From: Mimachlamys varia | Lineage: Eukaryota > Mollusca > Bivalvia > Pectinida > Pectinidae | Length of the DNA stretch: 64,000 nt | Assembly: GCA_947623455.1 (NCBI GenBank) | Contig: OX392528.1 | Location: forward strand, 48,006,322-48,070,321 | Direction: 5' to 3' | Shown here: in pieces, positions 12,880 through 21,890 of the stretch | Layout of the letters: each line of letters begins with the position of its first letter | How positions within the stretch are numbered: the first letter of the stretch is position 1 | Translations under genes and position numbers: made by a program | The notes under the pieces: generated by a model | Told to the model about the DNA's origin: nothing | Databases searched by the model: none | Seen by the model: the letters and a program-made list of their open reading frames with translations, nothing else

Positions 12880-12918
12880 CCACCATGAAATGGGGGGGGG
12901 GGGGGGGGGGGGGGGGGC
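12880..12918. repeat. 25-nt poly-G run beside an imperfect hairpin
   Basis: Uninterrupted G from 12893 to 12917, preceded by 'gtccccaccatgaaat'. The C-rich arm facing a G-rich arm resembles the hairpin heads of the tandem-repeat elements at 48058 and 61681, so it may be a relic of such a head with an expanded G tract. The run length is likely to be polymorphic or an assembly uncertainty. Confidence 0.7.
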
Positions 12919-13583
12919 ATTTAAGAGGGCATTTATGTCTCACGGACATTTCTAGTTTATATTTATTTTTTCCATTTTCTTTAACTCTAAAAATGTACAG
13001 GTATGTAAGGATATATTGTATTTGATTTGAAGCCAGATAATGAAATTGTTAACCTTCAAGAACAGTGGGACCCATCGTTGAAATAAAAAAAGGAAATAAC
13101 AGGATATGTGCGCGAAAAGTGTTTAGAAATCAATAAAATTAAACTGAGAAGTATTCGTATCGAGTTATCGATTCGTGAAAATATATATCTTTCAACGGTG
13201 TAAGAAAGATAAGTATTTATAGGTTAAACGTCCTAGTTTATAATGCAATATTGTGCAAAAAAAAGAGAAAAGATTCTAATAACGGGTCTTTTAAAGGAAC
13301 TATTGCCGTATATTTCATACCCAGCAAATTGAAAATCTTTGTTATAAACGATGAAATAGACTGATAACTAAGCGATCCGTACGCTCATATCGCCAGAGTT
13401 TTGGTGTATACGTATCTGTTTACGGGATTGAAACTTTGTGTTACTCGTTTAATTATTGTAAACAAAGCCACGCCGGTGTAACACACCGGTTTCACCACGA
13501 AGCTGGCCGATAAGGTCATGCAGTCCGCCACGTGACCATTTCCGCATCCCAATTTTATATTTCACTTTTTATGTGCTTGCTCA

Positions 13584-13704
13584 GCATCCCTGACGAGACA
13601 GCTCTATGGTGCAGTTTAATACATTATTTGGCTCGTCTACGTTCTATATACTGTATCTATTATTAAATTTAAAAGGTGCAGCATATGCGTGTGTTACGTC
13701 ATCT
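13584..13704 (+). mobile_element. Ribozyme-associated element, copy 1 (ribozyme broken)
   Basis: Stem I arms GCATCC and GGTGC and the core CTGACGA remain, but the whole of stem II plus the GAA core is deleted, so CTGACGA runs straight into GACAGC. The following body, 'gcagtttaat ... ggtgcagcatatg ... gtgttacgtca', matches the copies at 15092, 16254-16373 and 16579. It lies in the intron before the TM7 exon. Confidence 0.75.
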
Positions 13705-13861
13705 TTATATTATAAAGGTTTGTCTTTTGTGCAAGCTTTTGAAGATGTCAGGTGCGGATGACATTTGATGTTGTCAGGTTGCTAAGAATATACATTATGA
13801 TATTTATAGCATATCACGGTGTCGTTTTTTTATATCTAAATGCATTATTTTCCTGTTTCAG

Positions 13862-13970
13862 ACATTTCATAAGCAACACAAATTCTGGTCCGGATTATGT
13901 TTACCTCATATATTTCCTACAAGTGCAAGTGTTTGTAACCATCACGTCTGCCCTCATTTTCATACCAAAG
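13862..13970 (+). CDS. GPR158-like: GPR158-like exon: end of TM6, loop 3 and TM7
   Basis: 109-nt exon, acceptor tcctgtttcag and donor gtaaaa. After completing a split Ile codon it reads HFISNTNSGPDYVYLIYFLQ then VQVFVTITSALIFIPK. TM7 closing with L.FIPK matches the GPR158 TM7 end (LLLIPKF). Leaves at phase 0. Confidence 0.86.
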
Positions 13971-14329
13971 GTAAAAAAATCAAAACTCTTCATTATTAAA
14001 AGAAAACATAATTTATCATGTAGGTATATATATTTTGGCTGAAGAACAACAGATAATTGATAAAATTAGTTATATGCTATGATTTTATTCAGAAATAGAT
14101 ATTTTGTTTGAAAACGACAATATTTACTATTCAAATATGATTTTGAGAAGCTAAGATAATCTCGGCTGAAATAAGTATATTGTTCTTAACATTTTGGCAT
14201 TGTTTCATCAATATCATCGTTTAATAAGAAAGGGAAACAATTTAATTTTTAATATGCTTGATTTATTTATATTTTTTGTATAAACATCTCTCTTGATGAC
14301 ATCATTAATCGTGTGTATTTTCTTTTTAG

Positions 14330-14518
14330 TTTCATGCATTGTACAAAAACACTGAAGTTCGTGAACTAGATACTGAAAGTATGCCAACAGTCTCGCGCAC
14401 TGTGACAGGGCGGGAAAAAATTAACGTTCTCAAAGTCATCAATGCAAAAGCTCCGAACAAGACGGTGTCCACACAAACGGAGGACAAACTGACTGTATCA
14501 CCGGAATGGGTCGGCAAG
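14330..14518 (+). CDS. GPR158-like: GPR158-like exon: proximal cytoplasmic tail
   Basis: 63-codon exon, phase 0 at both ends, acceptor tctttttag and donor gtatgt. It starts FHALYKNTEVRELDTESM and ends VSTQTEDKLTVSPEWVGK, a charged Ser/Thr-rich cytoplasmic segment. It fits directly after TM7 (IPK-FHALYK, compare IPKFSH in GPR158). The tail must continue in a further exon. Confidence 0.82.
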
Positions 14519-14730
14519 GTATGTACGCCAGGCAGATGGTAGCCAGCATCTTCCCTTTTCTATTTACTTGACTTGTAAGAAGACACTGTCTTTCTTATTC
14601 TTTAATCAAACTTATTATAACATCGCCGCGTAACTAACTTTATATGATTTTTTTAATTATTTGAGTTTTAAAGAAACACTTATCGGTTTCAGCGGCAGTG
14701 TGTGTTTATTCTGACTATACCAAATCCGGC

Positions 14731-14925
14731 CCCGGTTTCATCAACGTTCCTTAATTTAAGGAAACTCCTTAACTTAAAAATCTCCATAGGAAAGCATTAC
14801 AGAATAAAAGGAGAAAATCTTAAATTAAGGAACTTTCCTTAAATTCTGTAATGCTTTCCTATGGAAATTTTTAAGTTAAGGAGTTTGTTTAAGTTAAGAA
14901 ACGTTGATGAAACCATGGCCAGCTT
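14731..14925. repeat. Foldback element with long AT-rich arms
   Basis: Near-perfect inverted repeat: 'ggtttcatcaacgttcctta' at the left against 'aagaaacgttgatgaaacc' at the right, and inner arms 'ccataggaaagcattacaga' against 'tctgtaatgctttcctatgg'. The arms are about 75 bp. Transcribed sense or antisense, it would form a long hairpin. Non-coding MITE. Confidence 0.88.
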
Positions 14926-15091
14926 AATTTCGGTCTGAAGAAGCATATGACAATTTTTTAAATGATGTTGTCACATTAAAAATCAATTAAAATGTACTTT
15001 TAAATTCATATATTAAAGGGGTTTAACATACTAAACCCTTCTGCTTTTACATTAGTTTTAGACATTTTGGATTCCCACCTTTTGGCTCCTA

Positions 15092-15135
15092 GCATCACTG
15101 ACGAGTCCAGGGTGGACGAAACAGCTGTATGATGC
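15092..15135 (+). ncRNA. Type I hammerhead ribozyme, complete
   Basis: All parts of the fold are present in order: stem I strand GCATCA, core CTGACGA (the invariant CUGANGA box), stem II GTCC-AGGGT-GGAC, core GAA, stem III ACAG-CTGT, cleavage position A at 15129 in a G-U-A triplet, and stem I return strand TGATGC. Stem I has 6 perfect pairs and stem II has 4. Stem III is very short, as in small type I hammerheads of metazoan repeats, which in other animals act within tandem or circular RNA units. Predicted self-cleavage is after 15129. It heads a repeated element (15092-15211). Confidence 0.85.
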
Positions 15136-15211
15136 AGTTTAATTCATTTTTTTTCGGCATACTATATATAACGAAATTTAAAAGGTGCAGCATATGTGTG
15201 TGTTACGTCAG
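15092..15211 (+). mobile_element. Retrozyme-like element, copy 2 (ribozyme intact)
   Basis: A hammerhead ribozyme followed by a body ending 'ggtgcagcatatgtgtgtg' and 'ttacgtca'. Four copies of the body lie within 3.1 kb, three with a ribozyme or its remains and one (16579-16660) beginning within a few nucleotides of the predicted cleavage site. The flanking sequences of the copies differ, so the unit mobilises as a piece. No protein is encoded. Confidence 0.75.
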
Positions 15212-16253
15212 CTTTCAAAGTTTTAGTGAATTTATTGAGCACCGCAGCTACCTCCCCGAACCCTTGGACCAGTTATTAAGTTTAATATTTTAAGACTAGT
15301 GCACATAATATGTCTTTTTTATCGATTTAATTGAACAAAAATACGAAATACATCTATATAGCGTTGCTCAATCAATATCAAACATGCATTTAAACATATG
15401 TTTATCTATATACACAGGTATGATAAAAGTGTGACACGTGTTCTAATTAAAATATAGTAAATACATTTTTTATATAGTATGTAATAAAACAGATTATCAC
15501 TCATCGGCGATGCTACGGAATTGTATGCATTTGTTCATATGGATGAAAGTTCGACGAATTTGTGTCATCCATCAAAACAGCTACGAAAAGACGGCATTTA
15601 CTATTTGATATAACATGTTATATATTTGAACAATACAGTAGCCATTTGCTTTCATAAGCGAACAATGTTCAAAGAAAATGAATAAAGGGTAAAAACAGTA
15701 GTGTCGGGTGTGTAGTAGTTCATGTTTTTGATAAACGCTGTCCCTATTGTACACACATACAAACACAAAAGATGTATTTTGCGTAAACAGATTCTAACTC
15801 AAATATCCAACGTAGTTTAATTAAGGATGATGCTTTCATTATATATATATAAATATTTGTATAACTGTAACATAATAGCCCCGAAGGAAACCTCTTTGTC
15901 CCTGTTTTATTAGTGATCTTTCTGTTGATTTCCGACAGGTCTTGTTACAGTAGAGTATAAGATTATGAAGCTGTCGGGTTACTCGGCTTTGATGAGGTCA
16001 ACACATCCAGCCTAATTGAGTTGATGTCTTGACTTCTAAATAGCATATCGAATGATATGTTTAAAAGCTTATTAATCAATATGTCGGACAAATTAAACAG
16101 AAGTAACTTGATCAACTGTTGGTTTATTGTATGTATCTTGGCTAACCATGGACACTGCTTTCGACATGTAATTTGCTAAGGTGTTGACTAATTTCGGCAA
16201 AACATGCGCAAAAATGCATGTTAAAGGGGGGGGGGTACAATTAGTTCATGTAC

Positions 16254-16373
16254 GATGACGTAACACACACATGTGCTGCACCTTTTAATTTAGTAATATA
16301 TACAGTATGCCGCAAAAATGAATTCAACTGCACCATACAGCTGTTTCGTCCTCATAGGACTCTTCCGTGATGC
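16254..16373 (-). mobile_element. Retrozyme-like element, copy 3 (minus strand, core mutated)
   Basis: On the minus strand the ribozyme occupies 16373-16330: stem I GCATCA, core CGGAAGA, stem II GTCC-TATGA-GGAC, GAA, stem III ACAG-CTGT, A, and return strand TGGTGC. The invariant U of CUGANGA is a G, which should abolish cleavage. Stem I tolerates one G-U pair. The body follows towards 16254. Confidence 0.78.
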
Positions 16374-16578
16374 TATATGTAAATAACATATGTTGTACAA
16401 AACAACAATGTCTACAGCACAGGGACATTTGTTTGACTGGATATATGACTCTATCAAAGCGAGCCCATTAATTCTATTTTGACCCATGAATTACAAATGG
16501 CGGCTCATATTCATAAGGTTAACTCATATTGACATACATAGAGGTATTTTAATTATAAAAAATCCTATTGATTACTTA

Positions 16579-16660
16579 ATGCAGTTTAATTCATTTTTTC
16601 GGCATACTGTATCTATTACTAAATTTAAGAGGTGCAGCATATGTGTGTGTTACGTGATCT
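16579..16660 (+). mobile_element. Retrozyme-like element, copy 4 (body only)
   Basis: Matches the element body from 'atgcagtttaattcatt' to 'gtgttacgtga' but has no ribozyme upstream; the match begins within about 3 nt of where cleavage would occur in the intact copy. It sits inside a 137-codon open frame (16486-16899) that I regard as chance. Confidence 0.65.
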
Positions 16661-17122
16661 ATATTTCTAAGACCTATGAACATAGTGCGAAGATTGTTTT
16701 CAAGGCAAACATTAACACTGTTTTGGTGGGGTTTTTATTTAGGAAATCTGCTTGTTTTACCTCAAACGCAGCTGTTTCACTATTTTTCCTAAAAACAATC
16801 TTCTTGTTGTGTTCTGAAGTCTTAAAGCCTCCAATAATATCATTTTTGATAATTGAAATACCTATCTATGTAAAACAGAATATGTACGCTTTGAAATAGT
16901 CATGTCCAGTCATACATACGTCAATATCGGGTGCTATAGACACTTTTGATAGTACAACGACACTTTGTTTCTGGTTTCATATACATGTGTATTGTGTAAC
17001 CTATATTCCATGGAACATCTTTCCACAAAGTCACTTTATTCAAGAATTCAATGTACAATGTTTCGATTGTATGTGACAAATAGATTTATTATTAAAACTC
17101 ACGAACATACTTTTTAAACTAG

Positions 17123-17335
17123 GGATTGTATATGACAGACGCATGCTTGAATCTTTCAGACTCCTTCCCAATTATCGATTCATCTACCTGGTCGAAATCG
17201 GATACATCCTGCCCGCCCTACTCTTCCACTTCAACCAAACGAGGAACAAGCATCACAACGCATGTGATTGGGGCGCCTAACCTTCCTGTTAGACATATCT
17301 CACTTCTGCTTTTAAAGTTTCATGTCCCATAAAAG
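17123..17335 (+). CDS. Candidate terminal exon of the GPR158-like receptor
   Basis: After an AG at 17121-17122, two forward frames are open. The phase-0 frame, compatible with the phase-0 donor at 14518, runs GLYMTDACLNLSDSFPIIDS ... to a TAA at 17333-17335 and is Ser/Thr-rich, as expected for a receptor tail. The other frame reads VYDRRMLESFRLLPNYRFIY ... and stops at 17278-17280. The polypyrimidine tract is weak. Neither frame has a recognised motif, so this could equally be a transposon fragment or chance. Confidence 0.3.
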
Positions 17336-17617
17336 AACATGATTGTTTTCTAAGGAAGTGAATGACACATCTACATAACGCTAATTTATGAAATGGAACA
17401 ATTTTTGTCACATAGTCCATACAACGAAAATCATTATTCTTAAATGTGTGACTTTCCTCTGGAGTATACAGATTACAGGAATTAAAGGATAATCTGCAAT
17501 AGCTGCGAGATATTGCGGCGATTCTCTTTTTCAACAAAAAGTAAAACACACAATGTTGTCGTAAAGAGATGAACAAAACAGCTCAGTTATCCTTCTATAT
17601 TGAAATATTTCACTTTG

Positions 17618-17953
17618 TAGTATCCTCGATATCCAGGGGTTACGATCACCTACGATCTCTACACACCTGCAATATGCAAAACTGAAGGCACGCTCAGGTA
17701 AAACAAAACCTGACCAATCGCTCGGCTGCATGTCTGTCCGTTGAAGAGTACAAAGGGACCGCAACCGATTTCAAAGCCTGTCAATTTGTACCGTTATGTG
17801 ACCACGAGATTCTTTTGATGTACATCAAAGGGGTCGAACCAGTATTCTTACCACATCAACAAAGTTGGTGTACACGGAGCCTTCAGTTTTGCTATGATAT
17901 ATCCCAGTGGTGTAGAGAGCGTAGGTGATTGTAACCCCTGGTTATCGAGGATG
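17618..17953. mobile_element. MITE family A, copy 2 (long TIRs)
   Basis: 336-bp element with about 43-bp imperfect terminal inverted repeats. The left end begins 'atcctcgatatccaggggtt' and continues through cacctacg; the right end finishes 'aacccctggttatcgaggat'. A partial third copy is at 31676-31745. No open frame of a transposase. Confidence 0.85.
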
Positions 17954-20628
17954 ATTTTGTAGAAGCTTGATCCTAGTTAACACGGTGAGTAAAGGCATGC
18001 AAATGAAGATAGAGACTTCGAATATCAGGGGGAAAACCTGAATACATGGACATGGTATTGTTTCCATGTTAGAAATCAATGCAACGAGCCTGCCAGTTAA
18101 AAATCCTACTCAAAACCTCCTAGTGTATATTCGCTTCAAAAGAACATATTGAATAAATAAGAACTCATGTTAATCATTTTAATCCGTCCAAGTTATTCAC
18201 ATAATATAAAGAAGTTTGACGCAAAGATGTTATACTATGTATAAATATTCTTGTCATGAAGGAAATTGATCTGAAATAGATCGATTGAGAAAAATGTCGG
18301 TGCATCATCAGAGCTGTAGAATTAGCGTATTTTGAACATAGTTAGGATAATCTTTTGATACAGGTAGTTATTTGTGTATTTTATGTACGTTATATGTTTC
18401 CGCGTGTAATTTGCTAATATTTATTTTGACTACGTACAGTGTGACAGTATGTTACTAGAAAGAAGTCAAATTGTAATTTTAAACCAGTCAAATCAATTAT
18501 AGTATTGAGTTGTGTTCAATCTTTTGTATCCAATTTTCGATGGGTTTTTGTTCATGGAAGAAACTCGTGGGACTTAATTGCATCAGTGTATACGTAGTTA
18601 ATAAACAGAAGCCCATACTTTTAAGTTGTTCGAATAACGACGAATCATAAATTTTGAACCTTTATTGCGACAATACTTATTACTGATGAAATATTTTATA
18701 TATACATGTACCTAGCATCGACTTGATATTTACGATCATTTTTACATTTTATATGCTAATGTTGTTTATTACATTTTTGCCCGTGAAATATAGAAAATTA
18801 TCAAACTTATAAATCTCATATTTTCACTGCAGTGAAAGTAGCCGATCGGTTGTGATTTCGACGGAATAACTTCCCAGTAGGCAAGTAAAGAAAAAAATAA
18901 TGAAAGTATTTTCAAGGCCTCTTTCGAAATGTAATAAAAAGAAAATCCAATGGTTTGCCGTTTTTTTTTTTTATATTTTCACTCGTGCTACGCACTCGTG
19001 AAAATACAAAAAAAATCTGCCATACTCGTAAAATATGTTTGATATTAAATGGTCAACCATTGAATATCCTCTATGTTTTACCCATATCATGATTGCGTGT
19101 ATCGTTTGTTGAATTTAACAAATAAAATCTCTGAATTTGTCAGATTTCATCAATGCTTTAATCAGGTAAAGCTACCGAGTACTTCTGTCTCAATACCATG
19201 TGATATGAAAGCGAAACGTGTTTTATATAATAGAAATGTTTATACAAATGTACATTGTTTGCATTGTTAACTTTGATGATTTTCGTGTGTTCATTTTAGT
19301 AAATAAAATGTTACAAAAAGCATGTTGTTTATTCTAAATATCTAGCTGTGCGAAATCAAATAAAAAGTCTCACATATCGATTATTTATTTTAATTTCATA
19401 GGAATCACTTTAAGTGATCAAGCACGTTCTTGTGTTCCCAACTTTTTTAATTTTCACCCTTCTATATGAAATAGTTAAGATTATGCAATAACAACAATTG
19501 TATCCCTATAGTTTGGTATTAGAACACTTGTTCCCAGAAAAACAAAACAAAAATCTTATTGTAGTGTATATATATCACTCTGGCGGCTGGTAAATGTGTG
19601 CATTTATACCTTACGGATATTTCTTTTTCAATTGTACAAAACCCTTGATTGATTTGAATAGATGAAAATGTAATTGCAAAATATGTATACGAAAGTACGT
19701 GACAATTAGGGGAACCTGTACATGAAATTTGAGAATTTACTCTCTCAATCCAAGATGGCCGCCTATCGGCCATGTTGATTTTCGGATCAGCTCAAAATCT
19801 AGACAATGCAGAAATAGGGACCAGAGATAACCTGCATAATTATGAAGTTTGAGAAGGATCCATCAAGTACTTCTCGGGGAATAGTGATGGACGACAAGTC
19901 AAGGACACGGGGCAATGCTAAAAACTTATTTACAAAGTCACACTATAACTTTCACAAATATGCACATGACTAAAACAGGTTGATGGTTTTGTTTTTGAAA
20001 GCGTATCCTTAAAACAAATATATGACGTGAAAAAACTATAAAGATGAAAAGAAAAAAAAATAATTGTTCATATTAAGTCACAGATAAAATCCACGATTTT
20101 TTTCCGTCATTTTCCTAAGATGTTTCAAGCCCCGAAAGTACGTGTGTCATTTGTTTTCCAATACAATTTATAAACACCAGCTTGACACTACATATATTCT
20201 CACAAATGGTATGTGTATTGTTGAACACTTCAGCAATAAAACGACAAAAATGAATTCGTTCTAGGTCAAACGAAATAGGTTAAAGGTTAGTTATATAGAA
20301 GCAACAAACAAACTTTTTTTCATTGTTCATTTTAATATATTTTCTGCAAAAACAAACGCAAGCTGAATGCAACGGACGGATAAGGATATAAAAGCAAACA
20401 TTTCGAACCAGAGTATAAATATACGATTATAAATAATCACTTTCATCACAAATCAATTGACAATTTTCTAAAGCCACAAAACGTTATGGCAAAGTGTCTT
20501 CAGATTTTAACAATGTTAGATAGCACAACCAAGTAACCAACATGTATTAGAAAAATAATATTTGTTGTAGATAATGAACACTATTTCACAACATCACTTA
20601 CTTTGAGACGGTATTTGTTGAAATCGAT
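17954..20628. other. Gene-free stretch with repeat relics
   Basis: I see no exon with splice sites. Recognisable items are a palindrome 'ttttcactcgtg-ctacg-cactcgtgaaaa' near 18975-19010, related to one at 59600-59650, and at 19735-19870 a decayed minus-strand relic of the ~155-bp unit at 48 kb ('ccaagatggccg', 'ggccatgttgattttcgga'). Confidence 0.6.
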
Positions 20629-21122
20629 TACAAAGAAACCTCTCTATTAAGACAACCTTAGGGACTGCACTAAAGTGGTCTTGATATCAGGGTGGTCCGA
20701 ATACCGAGGGTGACCAGGCAGACAAAATTTCTCTGAAATCCACTTGTTGATATGCTTTTATGGTCCATTAACTAATGCATAGGCTTTATAATGTTAAACA
20801 CACATTAAATGTAACTGATTAGCCAATTTGACACCAAAATACAGCTTTCTGATCTGGCATTTGACAGTATAGATAGTGGAATACATACATGTACCAGGTG
20901 ACTTTGTGTTTGGTCGGTGGTCTGAGCAGTGAGGTGAAACGTGCAAAAGTGGTGTTTGGGACTTTTCAAAACTGGTCTTACAGTGTATTAGCGAGGTGGT
21001 TTTAATAGTGAGGTGGTCTTAATAGTGAAGTTTAAATTACAAAGATACATAGAAGATTTTTTTCGGGACTGAACTAAAGTGATCTTAATTCTGAGGTGGA
21101 CTTTAAGCGAGGTTTCATTGTA
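20629..21122. mobile_element. Inverted-repeat element with 'gaaacctcnctattaagac' ends
   Basis: Left end 'acaaagaaacctctctatt' with 'aagaca' mirrors the right end 'aagcgaggtttcattgt'. The inside repeats 'gaggtggtcttaatagtga' several times. About 490 bp, non-coding, MITE-like. Confidence 0.7.
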
Positions 21123-21623
21123 TGTTAAATTCACGTATATATAACATAGCGTGCGAAAGTCTGGAGTTCATGCCGAAATTTATTTATTACCGTAACATTG
21201 CACGAAACAGTTGGAGGATAACTGCATTTTCTGATAGACGGTAAAATGAAATCAGAAAATACCAAAGCGTCAACAAAACTATAGCCAGAACTCAAAAATG
21301 TGTGGGAAATTTAAATATGTCCATTTTCCTCTATGATTTGATAGTAGCTTACACCGTTTTCATGATTGAGGTGAATTGTACTTTTCAATGAATTTGTTTA
21401 ACAGCATGACAAAATAAGAGTGAAGAATGAAAATTCCAGCCGAGGAAGACTTAATAAGTGTCAACAAAAAACTTAACTTCCATCATTCATTTATTTATTC
21501 TCGGGTATTAATACTCAAGATAAAGTTTTCGATGAATCTAGGAAGGAAAAGGAGACATTCCTCAATACTTTCGTCTCCTTGCATGAAACATGTTCATGTA
21601 TACACTTATATAAACAGGCTGGT

Positions 21624-21629
21624 TTTATT
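21624..21629 (-). promoter_or_regulatory. Possible polyadenylation signal of the FEM1-like gene
   Basis: AATAAA on the minus strand, about 260 nt downstream of the stop codon at 21891. Hexamers of this kind are frequent in AT-rich DNA, so the assignment is tentative; another copy lies near 21490. Confidence 0.35.
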
Positions 21630-21890
21630 AATAGAGATCTTCATTTCAATATCTAATAAATTAAACGTCAACTGTTACCCTATCACATGTACGAATTAAG
21701 GGAAAACATACGCAATGTGACCTGTTTAGTTAGCTTAAGGAGATGTTGAAGTGTTATATGCTATAAAAACAAATTAATCATCAGATTAAGGAATTATAAA
21801 CTCACATTCACATATAACACATTGAAAGTCTAAAGACACATTGATAACATATGTTTTTTTTTCATTCCAAACACAGCCACAAAAGTTAGT

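Larger units (their letters stand above)
3167..14518 (+). other. GPR158-like: GPR158/GPR179-like receptor gene, 5'-partial, seven exons
   Basis: Seven exons (3167-3493, 4386-4454, 6385-6494, 9815-10029, 11937-12075, 13862-13970, 14330-14518) join in frame through GT/AG sites. They encode a Cys-rich juxtamembrane segment, seven hydrophobic helices and a basic start of a tail. Best family clues are the TM5 block GVYLCFTVRKAPAHF (GPR158 has a very similar GVYLC...VR..P..F block), the TM3 cysteine in CILEQW paired with the loop-2 cysteine in CVAGWW, and TM7 ending in IPK. Vertebrate GPR158 and GPR179 are class C orphan receptors that bind RGS7-Gbeta5; human GPR158 has been reported as a glycine receptor. 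Signal peptide and Cache domain must lie upstream of the window. The true 3' end is uncertain (see 17123-17335). Whether this is the GPR158, GPR179 or an invertebrate-specific branch cannot be decided here. Confidence 0.88.

Noticed and set aside
16486..16899. 137-codon + strand frame
   Set aside because: It runs across a ribozyme-element copy and AT-rich DNA; no splice context or recognisable domain.
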